Shown: positions 34,963-42,258 of the stretch, piece by piece
How the letters are laid out: the number at the start of each line of letters is the position of its first letter
Position numbering within the stretch: the stretch's first letter is position 1
NCBI RefSeq assembly: GCF_001428305.1
Contig: NZ_LMRZ01000001.1
Coordinates: 496,289 to 560,288, forward strand
Source of the DNA: Janibacter sp. Soil728
Lineage (GTDB): Bacteria > Actinomycetota > Actinomycetes > Actinomycetales > Dermatophilaceae
Direction of reading: 5' to 3'
Length of the DNA stretch: 64,000 bases
The notes under the pieces: model-generated
Seen by the model: only the letters and a program-made list of their open reading frames with translations
Databases searched by the model: none
Told to the model about the DNA's origin: nothing
Translations under genes and position numbers: made by a program

Positions 34963-35385
34963 CTAGAGACGTGGGGGCGGGGGTGCTTCTCCGAAACTGC
35001 TCGGTCTCGTCCACCGCCGCACGACGCAGCCCGGGACATCGATCGGGTCGTCCTCGCGGAAGGCGCTCGGAGTCCTCCCCGTGATCTCGCGGAAGGTCCG
35101 GCTGAAGGTGCCGAGGCTGTCGTAGCCCACCGCGATCGAGACATCGGTGACGCTGCGGTCGTGGTCGCGCAGCATCGTCATGGCGCGCTCGATCCGGCGG
35201 CGCTGCAGGTAGCGGTGCGGCGTCTCGCCGAAGGTCGTGGTGAAGGTCCTCGAGAAGTGCGCCGGTGACATGAGCGCGACCCGGGCGAGCGAAGGGATGT
35301 CCAGCGGGCTCGCGTAGTCGTGGTCCATGGTGTCGCGGGCCCGCAGCAGGCGCCGGTTCTGGTCCTCCCGCGCGGTCATCGCCAT
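34963..35385 (-). CDS. Small AraC family regulator (DNA-binding domain only)
   Basis: This 140-residue protein is essentially an AraC/XylS DNA-binding domain with two HTH motifs: DIPSLARVALMSPAHFSRTFTTTFGETPHRYLQRRRIERAMTML and VTDVSIAVGYDSLGTFSRTFREITGRTPSAFR. No sensor domain is present, unlike most AraC regulators of about 300 residues, so activity must depend on expression level or on a partner. The ATG at 35385 is the start; the open frame extends much further upstream, but only through unrelated and antisense sequence. It is cotranscribed with the VOC gene and probably regulates it. Confidence 0.88.
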   Translation of the reverse strand: MAMTAREDQNRRLLRARDTMDHDYASPLDIPSLARVALMSPAHFSRTFTTTFGETPHRYLQRRRIERAMTMLRDHDRSVTDVSIAVGYDSLGTFSRTFREITGRTPSAFREDDPIDVPGCVVRRWTRPSSFGEAPPPPRL

Positions 35386-35402
35386 GCATCGAGTATCCCG
35401 AT

Positions 35403-35437
35403 CCCTGAGGAGGTTGCGAAGCAACCGTCTCGAAGGG
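35403..35437. repeat. Family A hairpin repeat between divergent araC and DUF952 genes
   Basis: Begins CCCTGAGGAGGTTGC and ends GCAACCGTCTCGAAGGG, with GGTTGC/GCAACC arms around a short GAA loop. Unlike the copies at 13695 and 14710 it sits in a divergent promoter region and is not used as a stop codon here. Confidence 0.8.
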
Positions 35438-35454
35438 AGGGGCAGGATGTCGTC

Positions 35455-35790
35455 ATGACCCTCCAGCACATCGCCCTCGAGTCCGACTGGCAGGCGGCCC
35501 AGGCCACCGGCACCTACCCGATCTCCACGCGGGGTCGGCTCATCGCGGAGGAGGGCTTCATGCACTGCAGCGGGTCGCCGGAGCAGCGCGGGGGCGTCGT
35601 GAGTCGCTTCTACGCCGACGTCACCGAGCCCTTGCTCGTCCTCACCCTCGACGAGCAGGCCCTCGCCGCCCACGGCCTCGACGTGCGGTACGAGCCGGCG
35701 GTCCTCGGCGGCGACGAGCTCTTCCCCCATGTCTACGGCGGCGACCTGCCCGTCGGCTGCGTCAGTCAGGTCGACCCGCTCGAGCGCTGA
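35455..35790 (+). CDS. DUF952 domain-containing protein
   Basis: This 111-residue protein has the DUF952 features: IALESDWQAAQATGTYPIST, EEGFMHCSGSPEQ with the conserved FMHCS motif near residue 35, LLVLTLDEQAL, VRYEP and FPHVYGGDLPVGCV at the C-terminus. The fold is related to ADP-ribosyltransferase-like small proteins and the function is unknown. The ATG at 35455 is chosen because similarity starts there. A long imperfect hairpin follows at 35813. Confidence 0.85.
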   Translation: MTLQHIALESDWQAAQATGTYPISTRGRLIAEEGFMHCSGSPEQRGGVVSRFYADVTEPLLVLTLDEQALAAHGLDVRYEPAVLGGDELFPHVYGGDLPVGCVSQVDPLER

Positions 35791-35812
35791 CCCGGCGTCC
35801 TTTTGCAGGGTT

Positions 35813-35872
35813 GGCGTCGTTGTGCAGGCTTGGCTGACGGTATGTCGTCGGCCAACCCCGCACAACGACGCC
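35813..35872. terminator. Long hairpin between convergent DUF952 and ybaK genes
   Basis: GGCGTCGTTGTGC (35813-35825) pairs perfectly with GCACAACGACGCC (35860-35872), and inside it TTGGCTGACG pairs with CGTCGGCCAA at nine of ten positions around GTATGT. It is likely a bidirectional terminator and has the look of a repeat element, although no second copy is seen in this window. Confidence 0.7.
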
Positions 35873-35913
35873 GGGCACGGGGACTGAACTGGAGTACGAC
35901 TCGCGGTCGCGCC

Positions 35914-36420
35914 TCAGTCCTTGGCGATGGCGGCCACCGTCGCAGAGGTGACCGCCACCAGGTCCGAAGGGAGCAGCTCCAGATCGAGTCCGCGTCGCCC
36001 CCCGCTGACGTAGACCGTCTCGTGCTCCAGCGCCGAGGCGTCAAGGACCGTTGTCAGCGAACGCTTCTGCCCGATGGGGCTGATCCCGCCCACGACAAAG
36101 CCGGTCGTCCTCTCCGCCAGCGCGGGGTCGGCCATGCTCGCCCTCTTGGCCCCCACCGCCGCGGCGAGGGCCTTGAGGTCGAGCTGCCCGGTGACGGGCA
36201 CGATGCCGACCACGAGGCCGTGGTCACGGGGCAGATCGGTGTGCGCGAGGAGGGTCTTGAGGACCCGCTCCGGCGGGGCCCCGATGGCCGCCGCTGCCTC
36301 GAGCCCGTAGGACGCCGCCGCCGGGTCGTGCTCGTAGGGGTGCTCGGTGAAGTCCACCCCGGCCGCTGCGAGGGCCCGCGTCGCAGGGGTGGCTCCGCCC
36401 CCCTTCGTCCTCTTGGTCAT
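35914..36420 (-). CDS. ybaK: Cys-tRNA(Pro) deacylase, YbaK/EbsC family
   Basis: The 168-residue protein is a stand-alone editing domain that hydrolyses mischarged Cys-tRNA(Pro) in the cytoplasm. It has the N-terminal TPATRALAAAGVDFTEHPYEHDP, GAPPERVLKTLL with the conserved Lys near 55, VVGIVPVTGQLDLKALAAAVGAKRASMADP, the GFVVGGISPIGQKR loop with the GGISP motif near 110-115 and ETVYVSGGRRGLDLEL. Its length fits the family. It is divergent from ppk2 across 80 bases and converges on the DUF952 gene. Confidence 0.93.
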   Translation of the reverse strand: MTKRTKGGGATPATRALAAAGVDFTEHPYEHDPAAASYGLEAAAAIGAPPERVLKTLLAHTDLPRDHGLVVGIVPVTGQLDLKALAAAVGAKRASMADPALAERTTGFVVGGISPIGQKRSLTTVLDASALEHETVYVSGGRRGLDLELLPSDLVAVTSATVAAIAKD

Positions 36421-36500
36421 GGAGCCAGTGTCTCGCGGGGCGCGGCTGCTCGTTGCCTGGTGGACGCATGCCGTACACCCGGGGGTGGTAAGTATCCGGC

Positions 36501-37394
36501 ATGCCGAAGCCGAACCTCCGCGAGTACATCGACCAGCTGATGGTCGAGGGCTACACCGTCCGCGACGACCAGGGCGATGACCCCATGCTCATCGCGCCCG
36601 ACGGCAAGGCGGTCGAGACGTGGCGGGACAACTATCCCTACGACGCGCTGATGACCCGCAACGACTACGACGTCGAGAAGTACCTGCTCCAGATCGAGCT
36701 GCTGAAGTTCCAGTACTGGGCGCAGGACACCGGGCGGAAATTCGTCATCCTCTTCGAGGGGCGCGACGCCGCAGGCAAGGGCGGGACCATCAAGCGCTTC
36801 ACGGAGCACCTCAATCCGCGTGGTGCGCGCGTGGTCGCCCTGACGAAGCCGAGCGAGCGCGAGGAGGGGCAGTGGTACTTCCAGCGCTACCTCCGATACC
36901 TCCCCACGAGCGGCGAGATCGTCCTCTTCGACCGGTCCTGGTACAACCGGGCCGGGGTCGAGCGGGTGATGGGCTTCTGCTCCGACGAGCAGTACGAGGG
37001 CTTCATCGACCAGGCGCCCAAGGTCGAGAGGATGCTCTCCGACGCCGGTGTCCACGTGACGAAGCTGTGGTTCTCGGTGACCCAGCAGGAGCAGCGCACC
37101 CGCTTCGCGATCCGTCAGATCGACCCGGTGCGCCGATGGAAGCTCTCGCCGATGGACCTCGAGAGCCTCGACAAGTGGGACGAGTACACGGCGGCCAAGG
37201 AGGCGATGTTCGAGCGGACGGACACCCGGCACGCGCCCTGGATCGTCATCAAGTCCAATGACAAGAAGCGGGGGCGGATCAACGCGATCCGATACTTCCT
37301 CAACCAGTTCGACTACGAGGGCAAGGACACGGCCGTCGTCTACGCCCCGGACAGGAAGGTCGTCGCTCGCGGGAAGAAGCTCATCGGGGACTGA
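36501..37394 (+). CDS. ppk2: Polyphosphate kinase 2 family protein
   Basis: PPK2 enzymes use inorganic polyphosphate to phosphorylate nucleotides. This 297-residue single-domain protein has Walker A FEGRDAAGKGGTIKRF near residues 83-98, the lid motif HLNPRGARVVAL, and Walker B EIVLFDRSWYNRAGVERVMGFC near 137-158; TRFAIRQIDPVRRWKLSPMD and KSNDKKRGRINAIRYFL also match. It is the size of class I or III enzymes; the preferred nucleotide direction cannot be told. The ATG is 80 bases from the divergent ybaK start. No other polyphosphate gene is nearby. Confidence 0.92.
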   Translation: MPKPNLREYIDQLMVEGYTVRDDQGDDPMLIAPDGKAVETWRDNYPYDALMTRNDYDVEKYLLQIELLKFQYWAQDTGRKFVILFEGRDAAGKGGTIKRFTEHLNPRGARVVALTKPSEREEGQWYFQRYLRYLPTSGEIVLFDRSWYNRAGVERVMGFCSDEQYEGFIDQAPKVERMLSDAGVHVTKLWFSVTQQEQRTRFAIRQIDPVRRWKLSPMDLESLDKWDEYTAAKEAMFERTDTRHAPWIVIKSNDKKRGRINAIRYFLNQFDYEGKDTAVVYAPDRKVVARGKKLIGD

Positions 37395-37487
37395 ACCTGC
37401 CACTGGTGGCGCCGGCGGACCGACTCCTCGCCGCGATCCTGGAGCGCCAGGTCGACACCCTCGGCCTTGCAGGTGCAAGGTGACCTC

Positions 37488-38180
37488 GTGACGAAGAATG
37501 CTGCACGACCCACCCAGCCACGCAACCGGGCACTGGCCGACATCGGCCCCATCGATCAGCTGAGGGCCGGCAGGCTGACGATCCGCCTCCCGCTCCTGCT
37601 CGTCGGGCTCTTCGTCTACGGCGGGTCGATGGCCATGGTCATCCGCGGGACACTCGGGCAGATCCCGTGGGACGTCCTGCACGTCGGCGTCTCGCACCAC
37701 ATCCCGCTGAGCTTCGGCACGATCGTCGTCGGCGTCTCGCTGCTCGTGCTGCTGGGATGGATCCCGTTGCGGCAGAAGCCAGGCGTCGGCACGATCGGCA
37801 ATGCGCTGCTCATCGGCCCGTCGGCCGACATCGTCCTGTCGCTGATCGACCCGCCGGAGCACCTCGCCTGGCGGCTCGTGCTCACCCTCGGCGGGATCGT
37901 GCTCAACGGCGTCGCGACCGGCATGTACATCGGCTCGCAGTTCGGCCCCGGGCCCCGCGACGGGCTGATGACCGGGCTGGCCCGGGTGAGTGGACGATCC
38001 ATCCGGTTGGTGCGCACCGGCCTCGAGGTCTCCGTCGTCGTCGTGGGCTGGTTGCTCGGTGGCGTCGCCGGGCTCGGCACGGTGGTCTACGCGCTGGCCA
38101 TCGGTCCGCTCGCACAGCTCTTCCTGCCGGTCTTCACCGTGGACCTCCGGCAGGATGCCGTCCCACCCACTGATACATAA
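37488..38180 (+). CDS. YczE/YitT-like integral membrane protein
   Basis: The 230-residue protein has five predicted membrane helices (LTIRLPLLLVGLFVYGGSMAMVI, FGTIVVGVSLLVLLGWIPL, IGNALLIGPSADIVLSLI, LVLTLGGIVLNGVATGMYIGS and VSVVVVGWLLGGVAGLGTVVYALAIG) and the GPGPRDGLMTGL motif conserved in YczE-type proteins. Function unknown. The GTG at 37488 is preferred because AAGGTG lies five bases upstream; a longer form from 37467 is possible. The ribosome-binding site overlaps a small inverted repeat, CCTTGCA-GG-TGCAAGG (37465-37480), which may be an operator. Confidence 0.8.
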   Translation: MTKNAARPTQPRNRALADIGPIDQLRAGRLTIRLPLLLVGLFVYGGSMAMVIRGTLGQIPWDVLHVGVSHHIPLSFGTIVVGVSLLVLLGWIPLRQKPGVGTIGNALLIGPSADIVLSLIDPPEHLAWRLVLTLGGIVLNGVATGMYIGSQFGPGPRDGLMTGLARVSGRSIRLVRTGLEVSVVVVGWLLGGVAGLGTVVYALAIGPLAQLFLPVFTVDLRQDAVPPTDT

Positions 38181-38218
38181 CTTCACGTTATGCATTGCAT
38201 CGTGTCTACTTATGCATA

Positions 38219-38334
38219 GGTCATGAGTCCCAGCGCGTAGCCCCGGCTTGCTGGGCGGCAACCCTCCACCCTCGGTGGGGTGCCCCGGGTGACGACCTGG
38301 GCGTCGGTCGACCGGCCGCGCCAAGCGCGGGTTC
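38219..38334 (+). ncRNA. SAM-IV-type riboswitch upstream of an OsmC-family gene
   Basis: The leader begins GGTCATGAG and contains CCCAGCG, GCCCCGGCTTGCTGGG, CGGCAACCCTCC, GGTGGGGTGCCCCGGGTGA and GACGACC, which closes the P1 helix, then ends with CAAGCGCGGGT. Order and sequence match the SAM-IV class of actinobacteria as I recall it. The CCCAGC/GCTGGG pair replaces the GCCAGC/GCTGGC pair I recall for that class, a compensating change that supports the structure. It ends about 30 bases before the OsmC start, whose CAGGAG ribosome-binding site could be masked when S-adenosylmethionine is bound. Confidence 0.85.
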
Positions 38335-38366
38335 ACCAGAGCCCCTTGATCCATCAGGAGCCATCC

Positions 38367-38831
38367 ATGACTGCAACTGCCGCCCCCACCACCCTGCTCG
38401 AGGTCACGACCCAGGGCTCACTCGTCACCGGGACCGAGGTGGCCCTCACGAGCCGCCAGTTCAGCTACACGATCGACGAGCCGCCGGCCCTCGGTGGCAC
38501 CGACAAGGGCGCCAACCCGGTCGAGCACCTGCTCGCCGCGCTCGCCTCCTGCACCGTCATCAGCTACCAGGTCTGGGCCGACAAGCTCGGGCTCAAGGTC
38601 GACACGATCGACGTCGACCTGCGCGGGGACCTCGACCTCGCCGGCTTCCTCGGCACGGACGACTCGGTGCGCCCGGGCTTCCAAGGCATCGAGCTGGGCA
38701 TCACGGTCTCCGGTCCCGAGAGCGAGGCCGAGTACCGCCGCCTCGAGCAGGCCGTCGCGGCGCACTGCCCGGTGCTGGACAACCTGACCAACGGCGTGCC
38801 GGTGACCACGACCCTCGAGGTCGCTGCCTGA
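38367..38831 (+). CDS. OsmC family protein under riboswitch control
   Basis: This 154-residue protein belongs to the OsmC/Ohr superfamily of thiol peroxidases: PPALGGTDKGANPVEHLLAALASCTVISYQVWADKLGLKVDTIDVDLRGDLDL with the first catalytic Cys near residue 63, and VAAHCPVLDNLTNGVPV with the second near 134. These enzymes reduce organic peroxides, but the broader YhfA-type group is linked to sulfur metabolism. A SAM-IV-type riboswitch lies directly upstream, so expression probably falls when S-adenosylmethionine is plentiful, which argues for a sulfur-related role. The ATG has a CAGGAG ribosome-binding site. A strong terminator follows. Confidence 0.88.
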   Translation: MTATAAPTTLLEVTTQGSLVTGTEVALTSRQFSYTIDEPPALGGTDKGANPVEHLLAALASCTVISYQVWADKLGLKVDTIDVDLRGDLDLAGFLGTDDSVRPGFQGIELGITVSGPESEAEYRRLEQAVAAHCPVLDNLTNGVPVTTTLEVAA

Positions 38832-38842
38832 GCTTTGACCGC

Positions 38843-38889
38843 CTGACGAGGAACCCCCGCCGGCGCTGCCTGCGGGGGTTCCTCGTCAG
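38843..38889. terminator. Bidirectional hairpin terminator between osmC-like gene and selB
   Basis: CTGACGAGGAACCCCCGC at 38843-38860 pairs perfectly with GCGGGGGTTCCTCGTCAG at 38872-38889, a stem of 18 bases and an 11-base loop. It begins 12 bases after the OsmC-family stop, and its other end contains the selB stop codon (38886-38888). Confidence 0.9.
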
Positions 38890-40736
38890 CGGACGACCTC
38901 GCGCAGGTTGCCGTCGACTCTCCGGGTCCACCCGCGCGCGTCGAGATGCTCGAGCAGGGGCACCGCGACGCGTCGGGTGGTCCCGAGCGCCTGCCGCGCC
39001 TGACTGAGGGTGAAGGGCTGCTCCAGTCCCGCGAGCACGCGCATCGCCCGCGCCGGACCGTCGGGCAGCAGGACCACGTCGTCGGGCAGCCGAAGGATGC
39101 GGCCGAGTCGCTCGGCGGCAGCCAGCTCCGCAGCGCCCAGGCCGAGCGAGTCCAGCTCGCCCCGCTCCGGTGCGACGAAGGGGGTCCCCCGCAGCGTGTC
39201 CTCCACGGCCGAGATGGCCGCCTCTGCGGGCCCGAGACCGCCGACGTCGGGGTCGTGCACCCGGCCATTGGTGATGGCCAGGCCAACGCCCGCCGCCAGG
39301 GAGTGCACCAGCTCGTGACCGAGCGCGGCCGGTAGGTGGTCAGGGAGATCGAGCGAGCGCGCCGCCTCCGCGATCGGTACCCCGGCGCTGAGGGTGTTGG
39401 CCGTGTGATGGGCCCGGACGGTCTCGCCGAGCCGTTGACGCCAAGCGCTCACGGCATCCTTGTCGACCCACCAGTCGCCCTGCCGCACAGCGGTGCTCGG
39501 TGCGTCGAGCCCGAGCCGCTCGAGGACGTCCGCTCGATCGGCCGAACGTGAGGTGATCCGGGCTTCCGCCAGGTCCGAGGGGGACCGGCCGGCAGAGGTG
39601 AGGGCCTGCCCCCTTCGCCCTGCGGCGCCGCGACGGGCCAGCGGGAGGGGGCCGACATCGAGGACCCGCACCGCCCACAGCCGGCGACTGCCCGCATCGC
39701 GCAGGATCGCCCGATCCCCGACGCGCCACGGCAGGTCGACGTCGGCCGAGAGGCGGGCCAGCCCGCCCTCGAGTGGACGCACGTGGACCTGCACGTCGAT
39801 CGATCCGACGTGCAGCGTCGCACTGTCCCCCACCGGCATTGCCCTAGGGGAATGCGCATTTCCCCGCATTGCCATAGGGGAATGCAGGTCATCGGACCCC
39901 ACCTCGGTCAGCGCGACATCGATCGTGGCGGCCAGTTCGAAGGCTCCCGGAGTCAGCAGCACCAGCGAGCGGCCGACCTCGTCGGACTCGACCCGGCGCA
40001 GGTTGACCGCGACGCGCGAGACCGGGCCGACCTCCTCGTGAGCGGAGTCCTGGCTGTGCAGACCGCGCACGGTGACCTCACGCGCGCGTCCGTGGTCGAG
40101 GAGCGTCAGGCGGTCACCGACCCGAACCGTCCCGGCACCGAGGGTGCCGGTCACGACCGTCCCCGCACCGGCGACGGAGAACGAGCGATCGCCCCACAAC
40201 CTCACGGGCGCACCAGGATCGGGCTCCGGCAGGCGTGCCGCCAGACCGTCGAGGGCGCCTCTCAGCGAGTCCATCCCGAGCCCGGTCGTCGCGGCCACCT
40301 CGACCGCGGGCACCTCCAGCCTCGCCGCGGTCAGCCGCCGGGTCGCGTCGTCGCGCACGCTCGCAATGCGCTCGTCATCCGCCAGGTCGCACCGGGTCAG
40401 GACGAGCAGCCCGTCCGTGATGCCGAGCGCCCGCACCGCGGCGAGGTGCTCGCTGCTCTGCGCCTGCCAGCCCTGGTCGGCAGCGACGACGAAGACCACG
40501 GCGGGAGCCGGGCCCAACCCCGAGAGCATCGTCCCGACGAACCTCTGATGGCCCGGCACGTCGACGAAGGCGACCTCGGCGCCGCTCGGCAGGGTCGTCC
40601 AGGCATAGCCGAGCTGGATCGTCAGACCCCGTTCGCGCTCCTCACGCAGCCGGTCCGGGTCGCGCCCTGTGAGGGCACGCACGAGCGTGGACTTGCCGTG
40701 GTCGACGTGCCCGGCGGTGGCGAGCACCCTCCTCAT
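38886..40736 (-). CDS. selB: Selenocysteine-specific translation elongation factor SelB
   Basis: SelB carries Sec-tRNA(Sec) to the ribosome at UGA codons marked by a SECIS hairpin. The 616-residue protein has the EF-Tu-like GTPase domain with GHVDHGKST at residues 9-17, DVPGHQRF, and TRCD in place of NKCD, then beta-barrel domains with GTVVTGTLGAG and C-terminal winged helices (from about residue 400) that bind the hairpin. Unusually, residues about 284-301 (HSPMAMRGNAHSPRAMP) are encoded by two family B palindromic repeats inserted in frame in a domain III loop. It overlaps selA by four bases (ATGA) and its stop lies in a terminator hairpin. Confidence 0.95.
   Translation of the reverse strand: MRRVLATAGHVDHGKSTLVRALTGRDPDRLREERERGLTIQLGYAWTTLPSGAEVAFVDVPGHQRFVGTMLSGLGPAPAVVFVVAADQGWQAQSSEHLAAVRALGITDGLLVLTRCDLADDERIASVRDDATRRLTAARLEVPAVEVAATTGLGMDSLRGALDGLAARLPEPDPGAPVRLWGDRSFSVAGAGTVVTGTLGAGTVRVGDRLTLLDHGRAREVTVRGLHSQDSAHEEVGPVSRVAVNLRRVESDEVGRSLVLLTPGAFELAATIDVALTEVGSDDLHSPMAMRGNAHSPRAMPVGDSATLHVGSIDVQVHVRPLEGGLARLSADVDLPWRVGDRAILRDAGSRRLWAVRVLDVGPLPLARRGAAGRRGQALTSAGRSPSDLAEARITSRSADRADVLERLGLDAPSTAVRQGDWWVDKDAVSAWRQRLGETVRAHHTANTLSAGVPIAEAARSLDLPDHLPAALGHELVHSLAAGVGLAITNGRVHDPDVGGLGPAEAAISAVEDTLRGTPFVAPERGELDSLGLGAAELAAAERLGRILRLPDDVVLLPDGPARAMRVLAGLEQPFTLSQARQALGTTRRVAVPLLEHLDARGWTRRVDGNLREVVR
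39836..39885. repeat. Two family B palindromic repeats inside the selB reading frame
   Basis: GCATTGCCCTAGGGGAATGC at 39836-39855 and GCATTGCCATAGGGGAATGC at 39866-39885, separated by ten bases. Both are in the same orientation and are read through in the selB frame without a stop codon, because on the minus strand their CTA-type centre falls out of frame. Each encodes HSP(M/R)AM. Confidence 0.92.
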
Positions 40737-42073
40737 GGCGAAGGGAGTGGATGGAGAGCGTCGTCGTGCCCCAGCACTGCCCGCAGTGCCGCCTCGACAT
40801 CACCATCGCGGTCGGCCGGGATGCAGCGGAGGTCGACCAGGCCGCGACCCCTGTCCACCCGGGCGAGGACCACCGGCAGGTCACCCGCGGGCTGACGCAG
40901 TCGTTCCACCGCGTCGATCGGGATCTCGACGGCCCAGCCGGGCAGTGGCACGCCGGGGGCGCCGCCGCCACCGACCCGACCCTCGACGGGCACGACCTCG
41001 CGACCGACGGCGGTGCCCAGTGCGTCGACCCGGAGCCGCAGGTCGTCCGCGCTCGCATGCAGCGACGCCGTGACCGGTGAGGCCGGACCACGCAGGGTGG
41101 CCTCGAGCGCCGCGAGGGTGAGCTTGTCCACGCGGACCGCACGCTGGAGGGGGTGTCGTCGCAGCTGGTCGACGACCTCTGCGTCGCCGAGGACGAGGCC
41201 GGCCTGGGGCCCGCCGAGCAGCTTGTCGCCGCTGGCGGTGATGATCGTCGCGCCTGCGCGCAGCCACGTCCGGGCATCCGGCTCGTCCGGCAGGAGCGGG
41301 TCGGGGGCGAGCAGCCCGGAGCCGATGTCGGCGACCACGGGCACGCTCGAGCCGTCGGGTCGGGTGAGCCCGCGCAGCTCCTCCAGCCCGACCGAGGTCA
41401 CGAACCCGTCGACGCGGAAGTTGCTCGGGTGCACCTTCAGCACGCAGCCCGTCTCCGGGCCGATCGCGTCGGCGTAGTCGCGCAGGTGGGTCCGGTTGGT
41501 CGTGCCGACCTCGCGCAACCGTGCGCCGGTCGAGGCGATGAGGTCCGGCAGGCGAAATCCGTCACCGATCTCGACCATCTCGCCTCGGGAGACGACGACC
41601 TCGCGACCGGCGGCGAGGGCGGTGGTCGCGAGGACCAGCGCTGCGGCGCCGTTGTTGACCGCCAGTGCACCCGAGGCATCAGGGACCGCCTCGAGCAGGG
41701 CAGCCAGCGCACCGGCACCGCGCCGGCTGCGCGCGCCGGTGGCCAGATCCATCTCGACATCGACATAGCCGGCGGCATCGACGACGGCCTCGATCGCGCT
41801 GGGGGACAACGGCGCTCGACCGATGTTGGTGTGTACGACGACCCCGGTGGCGTTGAGCACCGGGGTGAGTGAGCTGGTCCGGGTGGGCAGGGCTGCGAGG
41901 GCGGCTTCGACCACTCGGTCGGGGGCGATCTCCTCGTCTCGGGCTCGCTGCTGTGCCGCGACGACGGCAGTCCGCACGACCGACCGACCCAACCGTGCGG
42001 CCGCGGTGACGAAGGGAGCCTGGCCCAGCACGTCATCGGTGCGGGGGATGGCCCGGCGCGGGTCCTCGCTCAC
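40733..42073 (-). CDS. selA: L-seryl-tRNA(Sec) selenium transferase SelA
   Basis: SelA converts Ser-tRNA(Sec) to Sec-tRNA(Sec) with selenophosphate, using PLP. The 446-residue protein has an N-terminal tRNA-binding region (DPRRAIPRTDDVL), then NATGVVVHTNIGRAPLS, NNGAAALVLATTALA, VVVSRGEMVEIGDGFRLPDLIASTGA and the PLP-Lys motif ITASGDKLLGGPQAGL near residue 279. All are family signatures. The GTG at 42073 is preferred, with a GAAGGGAG ribosome-binding site; a GTG at 42082 is possible. It lies 32 bases downstream of tRNA-Sec on the same strand and overlaps selB, forming a selC-selA-selB transcription unit. Confidence 0.95.
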   Translation of the reverse strand: MSEDPRRAIPRTDDVLGQAPFVTAAARLGRSVVRTAVVAAQQRARDEEIAPDRVVEAALAALPTRTSSLTPVLNATGVVVHTNIGRAPLSPSAIEAVVDAAGYVDVEMDLATGARSRRGAGALAALLEAVPDASGALAVNNGAAALVLATTALAAGREVVVSRGEMVEIGDGFRLPDLIASTGARLREVGTTNRTHLRDYADAIGPETGCVLKVHPSNFRVDGFVTSVGLEELRGLTRPDGSSVPVVADIGSGLLAPDPLLPDEPDARTWLRAGATIITASGDKLLGGPQAGLVLGDAEVVDQLRRHPLQRAVRVDKLTLAALEATLRGPASPVTASLHASADDLRLRVDALGTAVGREVVPVEGRVGGGGAPGVPLPGWAVEIPIDAVERLRQPAGDLPVVLARVDRGRGLVDLRCIPADRDGDVEAALRAVLGHDDALHPLPSP

Positions 42074-42105
42074 GGGTGTCACTCCCTTCGTCCCGGGGTC
42101 AAGAC

Positions 42106-42201
42106 TGGCGGAGGCGGACGGGAATCGAACCCGCCAGACCGAGATGCTCGGCCTCACCGGTGTTGAAGACCGGGGGGACCACCAGGAACCCAGACGCCTC
42201 C
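42106..42201 (-). tRNA. selC: tRNA-Sec (anticodon TCA)
   Basis: A 96-base tRNA read on the minus strand: acceptor GGAGGCG pairing with CGCCTCC, discriminator G and an encoded CCA end at 42106-42108. The anticodon arm CCGGT-CTTCAAC-ACCGG has TCA at 42164-42166. The long variable arm has a CCGAG/CTCGG stem, and the T arm contains GGGTTCGATTCCC. The long extra arm and TCA anticodon identify selenocysteine tRNA, and the location directly upstream of selA supports this. Confidence 0.96.
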
Positions 42202-42258
42202 GTGAACCACCATATGGCAGGTGGTCCGAGTCACACGGGCGGGTCCTATGGTGAGGTC

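Noticed and set aside
39836-39885. selB as frameshifted by the repeats
   Set aside because: The two copies and the spacer keep the frame, and conserved SelB sequence continues on both sides.
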